Shown in pieces: positions 30,831 to 42,602 of a stretch of 64,000 nt of DNA. Location of the stretch: NCBI RefSeq assembly GCF_031143425.1, contig NC_090447.1, positions 23,657,426 to 23,721,425 of the forward strand, in the 5' to 3' direction. Under the pieces are notes generated by a model. That model was not told the DNA's origin. It was given only the letters and a program-made list of their open reading frames with translations, and did not search any database. Source of the DNA: Pleurodeles waltl (taxonomy: Eukaryota; Chordata; Amphibia; Caudata; Salamandridae). The translations under genes and the position numbers were made by a program. Position 1 is the first letter of the stretch. Each line of letters begins with the position of its first letter.

Positions 30831-32575
30831 ATGTCATAGGACTCTTACCTTGAAGATAAGACTGCTAGGTTTTGGGCGGCACGTGTGGGTGACCAAGTCA
30901 GTCCTGCACTGGTTGGAAGCTGTCGACTTTACCTCGTCAGCTAGCTTGCAGCACTTCACTAAAACCTGGAAAGAAAAGGGGATTTGTGGCAGCCTAGAAA
31001 ACATGACACTCTGTAAAGTCGTGGTCCACAGGTCATACCCTTTACTCCGAGTTACACAACATGTCACACATGCAGAGGCAGACAAAGAGATGCAAAACAG
31101 GTTTCAATGCATATATTGAAATGACTGCATTCTACGATTAAAAAAAAAACATGAGCTGCAGTTATTAGGAGGATGAAACATGACACAGTGAGGATTGTGT
31201 CCATTAGGGAAAAGCAGATAAACAGTCCCAACATCCTGGAATAAACTTGTGTCTAAGAATTTCTACCTACATGCTGTTATCTAACATAAGAGCATAGCTG
31301 TTTTAGCCTTTTCTGCCCGTCCCAGTCTTATGGAAGGAGCCCAACCCCATACCTGAGAGATAGTGTCTTGCATATTGGTCTGCTTGGCAGACCTCCCAGT
31401 TGGCTGGAAAGAAAAGGCTGAGATCAGCAAAGCTGCGACAAAGTGGCACACAGCATGAGAATGTTTCTCTGGCTGGAATGTCATCTCTACTCGTCACAGG
31501 CCTATGTGGTGTTTATATAACAAAACGTGGTGTTCTGAGACCCAGCCTGATGTGATTGTGTGTCCATGATTAGTTGCTGACGTCGTACTCTTTTAGTGGC
31601 AATACTTATTAAACTATTCTGCAAAAATATAACGGCCTTGAGGAAAGCACAGAACTAAATGCATACAAGGTGCAGATAAATGTAGAACGCGAACAAAATG
31701 TGTTTTCTAAGAATGGCAGCTGATAAAACGTAAAAGCAACAAGCTGAAAAGCTAGCTATAGTAAAATATAATAAAATGAATAAAAGTAAATAAAATGTGT
31801 GCTGGCTTTAAAGGCACAGACTATGGGCATAAAGGCTAAAATATGGGTGCCCAAGGTAGGCGCTAAAAGTGAACCCACAACACTAGCCTCCAATAAGTTA
31901 TCATACAGGTTTTCCTCATGGTAGAGCTGAACGCTCTCATCCTCCAGCTCATTGTTGTTGTTGGCATCAGTCCCAAAGAGGGAATACAATAAATGCTGCC
32001 TGCCATGTGGTAGTTCAAGTACAGAAAGAGGTGCCCTGATCGGATTCTGGCGCAACATCAGTCTAATTCAGACTGGTGTCAATTTGGCATATGAGAGGAC
32101 AATCGGGCGCTTCTTCTGGAGGCAAGATTGGCATCAGAGTTGATGTACTCAGGCCTGGCATGGCTTTAGACATCAGGGAAGCATCAGAACAGAAGCCAAA
32201 AGCAAGTGTGGCTCAGAAGAACCAGCTGGCGCCGGGGGTGAACCTGCTAGCAGTATTCCAGGTGGAAGGCATGTTGGTCCGTGGGGGCCAAAGGTGTTTC
32301 AGGGGGAATTGGTAAAGATCAGAAGAGCTGGAGCATAGTAGTTCAAACTCTTGAATCTGGTGTGGCGTGGCAGAAGCCCTCAGAAACTCAGGTTGTACCA
32401 GAACCAGCTGCGGAATCCCCAAAGTTGGCCGACTTCGACAGTGTGATTGGGATGGTTGGTTCTGCCCAACGCACTTCTTCGGGGGGTTAAGAGTGGTGTG
32501 AAGGAACATAAGTTAATTTTCACTTCTCTTCTGTTTCTTGTGCTTACCATATAACTTGGAGAGCAATGAAGACTA
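30831..32575. other. Unassigned region right of DIRS remnant
   Basis: Only short, unrecognised frames on both strands. A minus-strand acidic segment at about 32058-31860 (NNNNELEDESVQLYHEENL) could be the amino-terminal part of a DIRS Gag, but this is speculative. Confidence 0.3.
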
Positions 32576-35415
32576 GCTTCTAGAGTGGCTGTGAGGTGAA
32601 CAGTTTGCAGGTAGTAAGGGAAGGAGGGATGAGATTCACAGGGGTGAGGTGGACAGTGTGCAGGCAGTGAGCCGGATGGAGGGATGAGATTCACAGGGGT
32701 GAGGTGGACAGTTTGCAGGCAGTGAGCGGGAGGAATGAGATTCACAGGGGTGAGGTGGACAGTTTGCAGGCAGTGAGCGGGAAGGAGGGATGAGATTCAC
32801 AGGGGTGAGGTGCACAATTTGCTGGCAGTGAGCGGGAAGGAGGGATGGGATTCACAGGGGTGAGGTGGACAGTTTGCAGGCAGTGAGCGGGATGGAGGGA
32901 TGGGATTCACAGGGGTAAGGAGGACAGTTTGCAGACAGTGAGCGGGAAGAAGGGATGAGATTCACAGGAGTGAGGAGTGCAGTTTGCAGGCAGTGAGTAG
33001 GAAGGAGGGATAAGATTCACAGGGGTGAGGTGGACAGTTTGGAGACATTGAGTGGGAAGGAGGGATGAGATTCACAGGGGTGAGGTGGACAGTTTGCAGG
33101 CAGTGAGCGAGAAGGAGGGATGAGATTCACAGGGGTGAGGTGGACAGTTTGCAGGCAGTGAGCGAGAAGGAGGGATGAGATTCACAGGGGTGAGGTGGAC
33201 AGTTTGCAGGCAGTGAGCGGAAGGAGTGAGAATCAAAGGGGTGAGGTGGACAGTTTACAGACAGTGAATGGGGTGGAGGGATGAGATTCACAGGGGTGAG
33301 ATGGACAGTTTCTGGCAGTGAGCGAGAAGGAGGGATGGGATTCACAGGGGTGAGGTGGACAGTTTGCAGGCAGTGAGCGGGAAGGAGGAGTGAGAATCAA
33401 AGGGGTGAGGTGGACAGTGTGCAGGCCTTGAGTGGGATGCAGGGATGAGATTCACAGGGGTGAGGAAGACAGTTTGCAGGCAGTGAGCGGGGGTGAGGTG
33501 GACAGTTTGCAGGCAGTGAGCGGGGTGGAGGGATGAGATTCACAGGGGTGAGGTGGACAGTTTGCAGGCAGTGAACGGGGTGGAGGGATGAGATTCACAG
33601 GGGTGAGATGGACAGTTTCTGGCAGTGAGCGAGAAGGAGGGATGGGATTCACAGGGGTGAGGTGGACAGTTTGCAGACAGTGAGCGGACTGGAGGGATGA
33701 GATTCACAGGGGTGAGGTGGACAGTTTGCAGGCAGTGAACGGGGTGGAGGGATGAGATTCACAGGGGTGAGATGGACAGTTTCTGGCAGTGAGCGAGAAG
33801 GAGGGATGGGATTCACAGGGGTGAGGTGGACAGTTTGCAGGCAGTGAGCGGAAGGAGGAGTGAGAATCAAAGGGGTGAGGTGGACAGTTTGAAGACAGTG
33901 AATGGGGTGGAGGGATGAGATTCACAGGGGTGAGATGGACAGTTTCTGGCAGTGAGAGGGAAGGAGGGATGGGATTCACAGGGGTGAGGTGGACAGTTTG
34001 CAGGCAGTGAGCGGGATGTAGGGATGAGATTCACAGGGGTGAGGTGGACAGTTTGCAGGCAGTGAGCGGGAGGAATGAGATTCACAGGGGTGAGGTGGAC
34101 AGTTTGCGGGCAGTGAGCGAGAAGGAGGGATGAGATTCACAGGGGTGAGGTGGACAGTTTGCAGGCAGTGAGTGGATGAGATTCACCGGGGTGAGGTGGA
34201 CAATTTGCTGGCAGTGAGCGGGGTGCAGGGATGGGATTCAGAGGGGTGAGGTGGACAGTTTGCATGGGGTGGAGGGATGAGATTCACAGGGGTGAGATGG
34301 ACAGTTTCTGGCAGTGAGCGGGATGGAGGGATGAGATTCACAGGGGTGAGGTGGACAGTTTGCAGGCAGTGAGCGGGGTGCATGGATGGGATTCACAGGA
34401 GTGAGGTGGACAGTTTGCAGGCAGTGAGTGGGGTGCAGGGATGGGATTCACAGGGGTGAGGTGGACAGTTTGCTAGCATTGAGCGTGGTGCAGGGATGGG
34501 ATTCACAGGGGTGAGGTGGACAGTTTACAGGCAGTGAGTGGATGAGATTCACAGGGGTGAGGTAGACAGTCTGCTAGCATTGAGCGTGGTGCAGGGATGG
34601 GATTCACAGGGGTGAGGTGGACAGTCTGCTGGCAGTGAGTGGATGAGATTTACAGGGGTGAGGTGGACAGTCTGCTGGCAGTGAGCGGGGTGCAGGGATG
34701 GGATTCACAGGGGTGAGGTGGACAGTCTGCTGGCAGTGAGTGGATGAGAATCACAGGGGTGAGGTGGAGAGTCTGCTGGCAGTGAGCGGGGTGCAGGGAT
34801 GGGATTCACAGGGGTGAGGTGGACAGTTTGCAGGCAGTGAGCGGGAAGGAGGGATGAGATTGACAGGGGTGAGGTGGGCAGTTTGCAGGCAGTGAGCGAG
34901 AAGGAGGGATGAGATTCACGGGGTGAGGTGGACAGTTTGCAGGCAGTGAGCGGGAAGGAGGGATGAGATTCACAGGGGTGAGGTAGACAGTGTGCAGGCA
35001 GTGAGCGAGATGGAGGGATGAGATTCAAAGGGGTGAGGAGTGCAGTTTGCAGGCAGTGAGCAGGATGGAGGGATGAGATTCACCGGGGTGAGGTGGACAG
35101 TTTGCAGGCAGTGAGTGGATGAGATTCACAGGGGTGAGGTGGACAATTTGCTGGCAGTGAGCGGGAAGGAGGGATGAGATTCACAGGGGTGAGGTAGACA
35201 GTGTGCAGGCAGTGAGCGAGATGGAGGGATGAGATTCAAAGGGGTGAGGAGTGCAGTTTGCAGGCAGTGAGCAGGATGGAGGGATGAGATTCACCGGGGT
35301 GAGGTGGACAGTTTGCAGGCAGTGAGTGGATGAGATTCACAGGGGTGAGGTGGACAATTTGCTGGCAGTGAGCGGGGTGCAGGGATGGGATTCACAGGGG
35401 TGAGGTGGATGAGAT
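32576..35415. repeat. 55-bp minisatellite array, about 2.8 kb
   Basis: About fifty units of roughly 55 bp contain GATGAGATTCACAGGGGTGA, GGTGGACAGTTTGCAGG and CAGTGAGCGGGA. Some units are shortened and there are higher-order duplications (for example near 34960-35110 and 35160-35290). All reading frames here are repeat translations. Confidence 0.92.
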
Positions 35416-35560
35416 CGGTGCAGGCAGCGAAGAGGGATGAACTGTGCAGGTGGCAGTCAGTGAGAAGAGATGCCCTTCACAGGGTGTGGGCACTGAGGCG
35501 GGATGAGCTTCAGATGTAAACAGTGAGGGGAGATGAGACGGACATGTCCTATGGTATATT
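35416..35560. repeat. Degenerate edge of the minisatellite
   Basis: Loosely spaced GCAGGCAGCGA, GGCAGTCAGTGAG and GGGCACTGAGGCGGGATGAGC segments resemble both the 33-bp and the 55-bp units. Confidence 0.5.
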
Positions 35561-35910
35561 TAATACTTCATTAGAGATACTCGTAAATATTTCGGCATTA
35601 CACACACAATTATACATTACATTGAAGAAATTAGAAAAAGAAAAACGATAGTTAATATACGAATGTAAAAGTAGCTGTGTAATATTAAATCTTACAGAAA
35701 CCTACGCATAAGTAAACATATTAAACAATACAATTAAAAAAAGAGAAATGGTCATGAAGCTTTGAAAACTCAATAAAGAAAATATGAGTTAAAAACTAGT
35801 CATATCGCTGAAACCCTTGGAGCCACCTGCAAAGTGACCCTCAATGCATGAATAGCGCCCCCACTGCCCAGAGGGCGCACTGCGGGCAGTCACCACCTCC
35901 CCTCACACAC
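35561..35910. other. A/T-rich spacer
   Basis: No gene or repeat was recognised. It could be 3' untranslated sequence of the candidate minus-strand frame at 35911-36387, with ATTAAA-like signals on that strand near 35566. Confidence 0.3.
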
Positions 35911-36387
35911 TCAGGGGGGCTGTACCCGGTGGGAGGGTCCGGGGAGCTCCATGGCCGCTGACGGTTGTTGGCAGAGGGTCAGGTTGGAGGGCAGCGCTGG
36001 CACAATGGGGCCCTGGGGCGGCCCCTGAGAGTTCAGCCCACACATCTCCACAACCACAGCGTGGGAGGCCCGAGTCCAAACATGGAAAGTGCCTGAGACA
36101 TCAGCGACCTCGGGCGTGGTGGCCTGAAGCGAGCATCTGTCGGCCTCACCGGAGACCGGGAGGAGAGCAAGGCGAACTGGAAAGGTGTCCTCAGAGGTTG
36201 GAGACAACCGAACCGACAGGAACAAACAGGGTGCGAATTGACCTCTAGGCGCCTGAGGGCAACCCAGGAGTCCTGCAGACAGAGAGACCTCCCTCCACCG
36301 TGCACTAAAGACAACGGGTCTTCCAAACCCGGAATGCAGCAAAGATGTGAAAACAGTGTACTCCTCCGCCATCCACCAATCATCCAT
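35911..36387 (-). CDS. Candidate 158-codon protein, unrecognised
   Basis: A GC- and CpG-containing minus-strand frame with no visible repeat structure, unlike its neighbours. The first ATG is at 36387 and another in-frame ATG 18 bp on gives MAEEYTVF. The product has alternating hydrophobic segments (VVFSARWREVSLSAGLL, TFPVRLALLPV, GTFHVWTRASHAVVVEM), four scattered cysteines and a Pro-rich tail, suggesting a small beta-rich domain. No signal peptide or known motif was found. It could be a real single or last exon, a captured fragment or a chance frame; an overlapping minus-strand frame (36413-36033) weakens the case. Confidence 0.25.
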   Translation of the reverse strand: MDDWWMAEEYTVFTSLLHSGFGRPVVFSARWREVSLSAGLLGCPQAPRGQFAPCLFLSVRLSPTSEDTFPVRLALLPVSGEADRCSLQATTPEVADVSGTFHVWTRASHAVVVEMCGLNSQGPPQGPIVPALPSNLTLCQQPSAAMELPGPSHRVQPP

Positions 36388-36483
36388 TGCATCGATTCAT
36401 TCAATAGGGTCAATTAAAAAAGGACATGTATGTTTTACTCCAGCCGGAATACTTCATGTACTACTGCATGCAATTCACGATTT

Positions 36484-37412
36484 CTGTACATGGTTTCTAT
36501 GTTGTTCCATGCAGAGCCATGTGCTGCCCTGCTCCTCATTTCATCATTCTGCCAGACACATGTATTGTCCTATAAAGATCACCTGTCCCTTGAGTTCCCA
36601 GGCAGGTTCTGTACATGGTTTCTATGTTGTTCCATGCAGAGCCATGTGCTGCCCTGCTCCTCATTTCATCATTCTGCCAGACACGTGTATTGTCCTATAA
36701 AGATCACCTGTCCCTTGAGTTCCCAGGCAGGTTCTGTACATGGTTTCTATGTTGTTCCATGCAGAGCCATGTGCCGCCCTGATCCTCTTTTCATCATTCT
36801 GCCAGACACGTGTATTGTCCTATAAAGATCACTTGTCACTTGAATTCCCAGGCAAGTGCTGTACATGGTTTCTATGCTGCTCCCATGCAGAGCCATGTGC
36901 TGCCCTGCTCCTCATTTCATCATTCTGCCAGACACGTGTATTGTCCTATAAAGATCACCTGTCCCTTGAGGTCCCAGGCTGTTGCTGTACCTGGTTTCTA
37001 TGTTGCTCCTATGCAGAGCCATGTGCCGCCCTGCTCCTCATTTCATCATTCTGCCAGACACGTGTATTGTCCTATAAAGATCACCTGTCCCTTGAGTTCC
37101 CAGGCATGTGCTGTACATGGCTTCTATGTTGCTCTCATGAAGAGCCATGTTCTGCCCTGCTCCCCATTTCATCATTCTGCCAGACACGTGTGTTGTCCTA
37201 TAAAGATCACCTGTCACTTGAATTCCCAGGCAAGTGCTGTACATGGTTTCTATGCTGCTCCCATGCAGAGCCATGTGCTGCCCTGCTCCTCATTTCATCA
37301 TTCTGCCAGACACTCATATTGTCCTATAAAGATCACCTGTCCCTTGAGTTCCCAGGCAGGTGCTGTACATGGTTTCTATGCTGCTCCCATGCAGAGCCAT
37401 GAAGATCTAAAG
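36484..37412. repeat. 125-bp tandem array, about 7.4 copies
   Basis: Units start at CTGTACATGGTTTCTATG (36484, 36609, 36734, 36859, 36984, 37111, 37237 and 37363). Each includes CATCATTCTGCCAGACAC and CCTATAAAGATCACCTGTC. The unit length close to a multiple of three keeps frames open for up to 220 codons, which are not credible genes. Confidence 0.9.
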
Positions 37413-38460
37413 ACAGTAGAATTCCTGATAATATGGGTGACATCGGTCGCACCCGTGAACATGTTTCGGCTCTGCTAATGGTCGGAGGCAGGAGCTCTCT
37501 GGCCCTCTTGCTCCCAGGTGTGTGGAGGTGCGCACAGGCTCTTCCTGATAAAACCTGTGATTTACATAGTGCTTGGGTCTCCTGGGTCCCTCCGAGTGTG
37601 ATTAATGTGTGTGTGTGTGTGTCGTGGTCGGTCCTCCTCTGTGTCTGTAGCTCCTAGAGGGCAGCTTGCTGCTTAGGAACAGTGGGGATGAGAAATGCGG
37701 GGTCCCCATCGCAGCCTGTCCCCCTGCGGTGCTGCCCCCAGTTTCTGCATCAACCAGTGTGACCATGTGCTGTGTGCCTGGCTCAGACTTCACATCCCCT
37801 CGGGTGGGGCAGAGAGACATCTCTGTGTCACATTCACAGGCTGAAGTCCTCCCTGGAGCTCGCTGGTAGCCTTAGTAAAGCAACACATGCAGAAGTGGCA
37901 GTGCCCAGGGGCAGGGTCACCCCAAAGCATCTTCAGAAAGGAGATGGACAAACTCCCAGTATCCCATGCGGGGTCCAGCTCAGGCAGGGTGAGCTCATCC
38001 CTGGAACTACCACTGATTGGCTGGAGGATGCCAGGCCTGGAAACATCTGTCCAGTGCACGTTGCAGGACCTGCGCCCCTTTTGAGACAATAGTTTATAAG
38101 TAGCTGAACAACACCGACTTGTTTTTAAATACTTCTTATTGCATTTTGAATGTCGACAATATACATGACACATGTGTACTAAGTTATCACAGGCTCAAAT
38201 TAACCAGTGCTTAATTTGTAAACAGAAACTTACTGGTGCCCAAAGCTCTCCTCTGAGACACGAGGCTGCTGCAATTAAATGTGGGAGCACTGAATACTGA
38301 GGATGCCTAATCCCAAAGCCATCTCAGGCCTCATTAATCCATTTAAAGCCACTCCCTGCCCCTTCAGCTCACTCTTGCAGCTTTCTGCTTTCTCCTCTTT
38401 GTGATGCTTTTTGTTTTTCTCTTCGTCCCTCTTTCCCATATGTGTCTTTTGCTCCCAGTA
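37413..38460. other. Unassigned sequence with a short (TG)n run
   Basis: It contains a GTGTGTGTGT run near 37605-37622. A segment at about 38100-38460 (including CCAGTGCTTAATTTGTAAAC) looks like dispersed amphibian repeat DNA, possibly a 5'-truncated antisense LINE tail. No supported gene. Confidence 0.35.
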
Positions 38461-39116
38461 AGGGCCACATGTGCAAACAGCCGGTTTGCAAGTCGCAAAA
38501 CCAACTGTACAACAGTGTACTTTACACGGTTTGCGATTTCCAATAGGGTCGCAAATGCCCTACCTCATGAATATTCATGAGGTAGGTCACAATTTGCGAC
38601 CCCATTGGGAATGGCTGCCCTCAAAAGGGATGGCAGCCTGCTGGAGACAGCAGACCACCATGTCAGTGACTGCTTTTAAATAAAGCAGTTATTTTTTTTT
38701 TAAACACAGCCCATTTTCCTTAAATGAAAATGAGATGCATTTCAAAATCAAAAATGAAAAGTTTCCTTTTCATTTTTTTAGAGCAGACTGTGGTCCGTGG
38801 GACCGCTGCATGCTCTGAAAAAATATTTTCGCTGCCATTCACAAAGGGGAAGTTGTCCCGGGGGACCCCTTCCCGTTTGCGAATGGGTTAGCACTAGTTT
38901 GAAACTGGTGCTAACTGTGATTGTTTTGCGACCGCATTAGCGGTCGCAAAACAATGATACATACCATTTGGATTCAGTATTAAGAAGGGATGCCCGTGAC
39001 ACGCCCCTTCTTAATACCGAATCGCAAAACCCAAACTGCGATTCAGTAACAAGTTACCGAATCGCAGTTTGTGCTTTGTACATCCCAAAAAGCATTTTTC
39101 AAGTCGCAAATGGGCC
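38461..39116. mobile_element. Hairpin-chain DNA element
   Basis: A non-coding segment contains a series of hairpins. There is a perfect 28-bp palindrome at 38559-38586, an inverted pair at 38888-38914, and perfect 15-bp arms at 38921-38935/38940-38954. A long hairpin follows at 38972-39022, and 18-bp arms with one mismatch at 39033-39070. The ends carry GGGCC (GGGCCACATG and the inverted GGCCCATTTG). The GGGCC ends resemble DNA-transposon termini seen elsewhere in the window. No clear target duplication was found. Confidence 0.55.
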
Positions 39117-39206
39117 GATTATGCGAATTAAGCAGAAGTAAAAGAAATGGAAGCAAACAGAACCAGGAGTATCACTTTACCTATCCATTGAGAGGAAGGA
39201 GTAAGG

Positions 39207-39735
39207 CAGAGGTTCTCAACCTGTGGTCATGGGACCCCTCGGGTCAGCAATGCCTTTTCAGAGTGTCGCCGGCTGCTTAGAAAATGAAATAAAATTAACA
39301 GATTAATAAAGTGTATATAAATAAAGAAGCTAAACGTAATACTGAAAATGTTAAAATGTTCTGTATATTTGGAAATGCAGACTAAAAATTAAGTTGCCAT
39401 CCTCAGATTGATTTGTGGGAGCAGCGTAAGCTCATCAAACAGAATACAGAGTGAGGATGGGTGGTCTTGATCAAATTTTGAAAAGCTCAAACCTTCCAAT
39501 TACAATTAAAATAATTTTTATATTTATTGGTGAATTGAGTAAAATACCTCATCATTTGTGTATTTGTTTGGTGATATTTTTTGCATATTCTTGTGGTTCA
39601 TATCCTCAAAATTGCTTTGACCAGGGTCCCTGGATTCTAATAATGACTCAGTGAAGGTCACCAGATTCCAACAAGAATCTCATGGGGGTCTCTATATTCC
39701 AGGAATGATTCAGTGGGGGTCCACATACATCAGAA
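39207..39735. mobile_element. hAT-like transposon remnant
   Basis: It starts CAGAGGTTCTCAACCTGTGG, which matches the well-known terminal pattern of vertebrate hAT (Charlie-like) elements, followed by GGGACCCCT. The right part (about 39626-39725) has about four short tandem copies around GGGTCC...GATTCAGTGG. No transposase. Confidence 0.5.
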
Positions 39736-40261
39736 GGTTACTACTGGTGTAGGAGAACAATGAAGGAGTACACTGTGGCAAGGTTCTCGGGTCAGCCAGT
39801 TGAAATACATTTGAGTCAGCTGTTAGGATGTAAGACGCACATTTATGAGAGCCTTTTGCACCACACAAAGACAAGGTGGTACAGATGTGATTCATGGCTC
39901 CGAGTCAGATTTATGGAGCCATGCGAAGCTACTTGGCATGGCATCGAGTGCCTCAAAAATCTGGAGTAGCACAACGCAGGGCAAGTCTCTGTGTGCCGCT
40001 CCTCTGCTCATTGGCTACTCAACCTACACTCCCCAAAATGCCCCTAAATTCAGTATGTAGGGGAGCCACTGGCACCAGAAAATCAGATTTCTGCTGACCT
40101 ATGAAGAAGGGCACGCAAGAGCCGCAAAAGCGAAGCCCGAGGAAGAAGCACCTAAGTTGGCCCCAGCACTGTCTGCAGTTCCCGCTGGCAAAATCAATGC
40201 CAAGGACACAGGGAGGGCTCTGCATTCCTTACAGTCTGCCTGATTTTCATTATTTCAATAG
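39736..40261. other. Unassigned sequence
   Basis: Short frames only. No repeat boundary or motif was recognised. Confidence 0.35.
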
Positions 40262-40480
40262 TGAATAATACAATATAATATAATATAATATAATATAATA
40301 TAATATAATATAATATAATATAATATAATATATGCCATGCTATAATATAATGTAATATATTATAATATGATATAATATAATATAATATATTATAATATAA
40401 TAATTGTTATGCTATGCTATAATATAATATACTTTGGTATAATATAATATAATATAATATAATATAATATATTAATATAG
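40262..40480. repeat. AATAT-type microsatellite
   Basis: Long runs of the 5-bp unit AATAT (for example 40270-40330 and 40437-40470) with short interruptions. Confidence 0.95.
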
Positions 40481-40489
40481 TTAATTGTA

Positions 40490-42565
40490 CAGATGATACA
40501 ATCACATACAATAAAAAAAAAGAAACAATCAATAATACATTTGCAATTAGACATTAAATACATACTAAAACACTCAATGTATATACACAAACCTCAGTAA
40601 AAAGCATTCCCACAATGGTATTGCAAAGCCTACAATTAGAATATAACCGGCCCTCCACAAACCAGAACCCCACGTGATACATAATAAACAGGAGGGCCCA
40701 CGGTACTCAAAGCCCTAAAGTGGATAAGTGCATTGAATGATCTTAAGTTAGCTACCAACAAAGATGAAAACCCATGGTGCAAAGTTGAAGCTCAGCAACT
40801 TGACAAAAATGATACAAACCCAAATGTGGCAAGAGCGGGTGAGAATTTCAAACATAATTATCCACTGCTCGCAGTGCCCCTAAATTTGGTCCGAGCAATT
40901 TCAATAAATTTGGTCAGTAACACTTTCAACATTGAGTTGGCAGGATCCAAGGACATAATAATGGCGTGGCGACAGGAGCGGATCCCCAGTTCATTCCACT
41001 TACTCTGAAGCAGAGATCTACGCCCCTTGAGCAGGGCTGGACACAAACAAGCCACATGTTCAATTGTTTCTTCCCTGCAGCCACAACCCCTGATCACCCC
41101 CTCCTCCGGAGCTAAACGCCATGTGGGTAGATGTTTCAGAAAGCCCTAATTGGCCATCCTTAAAGCCATAAAGGCCTCTTTCAGACGAAACCCACAGGAG
41201 CAAGAAAAATAGCCAGCTGGAGTACCTGGCTTAAATGAATTGATTAACGACCAGGCATGCTAACTTTTGGCACGGAGGGTACGATCCGAGTGGTACGAGT
41301 GTAACAGTGTAATCTTTTTGACACCCAGTTTGAAAAGAGCATGGGAGGGGTTGCTTGCCCAGAGGTCATCGGCTACCAATCGCTGTTTACATTCAGACAA
41401 AAAGTGAAAATTAAGCCCCTTAGTTTCCAACGCACTAATTTCCAGCCACAGAACTGCCTCCAAGCTACCTTCCTTGGCCCGATGTAGCTTCTGACAAAGC
41501 TTCAAGAAGGCACCGGCTTCAACTGTCAGCTGATCTAAAAGACCAAATTCCAACCTCACCTGTGCGGGAGAAGCAAGATGCGATATGGGGAGAACTCTCT
41601 TGTAGATCTTATGAACCAGCCTATTTAATAGACAAGAGCCTTTAGCCAGCAAACGTTCCTGACCATAAGACAATGAAGGAATAATCTTTGCTCTCATAAC
41701 TTCCAGTAGGGGGAGGAGAATCGGCCCCTTTAGAACTTTAAATAGTTTAGAAAAGGCCACCTGCAGAGCCACAGCTTCAAGTTCAATCTCCTTCCTGTGC
41801 TTAACAAAACCACTCCTAGAGTCGAAATGCACCCCTAAATATTTATAAGACTGGTCTGAAACGAGTTTACTACTCTTGTAGTACCAACTAATTCCCAAAT
41901 GCGTTTTTCTACCGAAGGAGACCACTTTGGTTTTGAGCAGGTTGACTTCTAATTGATTCAGAAGAGTATAAGATGCAAGTTGGTTAAGCAGTCATTGAAG
42001 GCCAATCTTGATATTACTGAACATTGCCAGATCATCAGCATAGAGCAAGTGGCTGAGCCTAAGACCACCAAGGGATGGATGAGAATTAACAGCACTGAGA
42101 GCCGATGACAAATCTGCAATGAACAGATTGAAAAGCAGCGGCGCAAGCACGCAACCCTGTTTCACACCACGACTAGTGGAAATTTTCCTAGAAAGAGAAA
42201 AACCATCTCCTAATTTAATACGGACCGAGGTATCCATGTGTAGTTCGATAATGGCACCCAAAAGCACTGATACAATTCTCCAGTTTTGTAATTTAGCCCA
42301 CAGGGCACTCCTAGGAATCCGATCAAATGCTGCCTTAAAATCAACAAAACAGCAATGCAAATAGAGCCTGATAGAATTGCTCTGTTCATCAGAATAGAAA
42401 GGGCTAATAGGTTTGTAGATGTACCGAAAGCACAGAGAACCTTGTTTGAACAATAGGGATTAATCCCTTCGATTGAGCCCAGGCACGAAGATCTTGCAAC
42501 AGAAGACTGGCATAAAACTTGGCCTCATTGTCAAGCAAAGCTATCATCCTAAAATTAACTGGGCT
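40490..42565 (-). pseudogene. 5'-truncated antisense LINE (reverse transcriptase and C-terminus)
   Basis: On the minus strand a frame at 42453-41992 contains a reverse-transcriptase core: FVDFKAAFDRIPR (catalytic D), TSRGVKQGCVLAPLLFNLFI and LLYADDLAMF (YADD catalytic pair). A long frame at 41925-41260 carries the thumb and carboxy-terminal region (YKYLGVHFD). A third at 41097-40858 carries a cysteine/histidine cluster (GCGCREETIEHVACLCP). Several frames and a few breaks separate them. The 5' part is missing beyond 42565. The LINE clade was not assigned. The 3' end runs into AATAT microsatellite, which is also present beyond the 5' end. Confidence 0.7.
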
Positions 42566-42602
42566 ATAATATAATATAATATAATATAATACAATATAAT
42601 TC
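42566..42602. repeat. AATAT microsatellite, second block
   Basis: A short AATAT run just outside the 5'-truncated end of the LINE matches the array at its 3' end. Confidence 0.9.

Noticed and set aside
32380..35028. Minus-strand frames rich in HPCESHPSF-type repeats
   Set aside because: Translations of the 55-bp minisatellite.
32576..35415. Possible CRISPR-like array
   Set aside because: There are no unique spacers between conserved repeats; the whole unit is repeated. The context is vertebrate.
36430..37478. 131- to 222-codon frames
   Set aside because: Repeat translations of the 125-bp tandem array.
37605..37622. (TG)n run as a regulatory element
   Set aside because: Short common dinucleotide repeat without supporting context.
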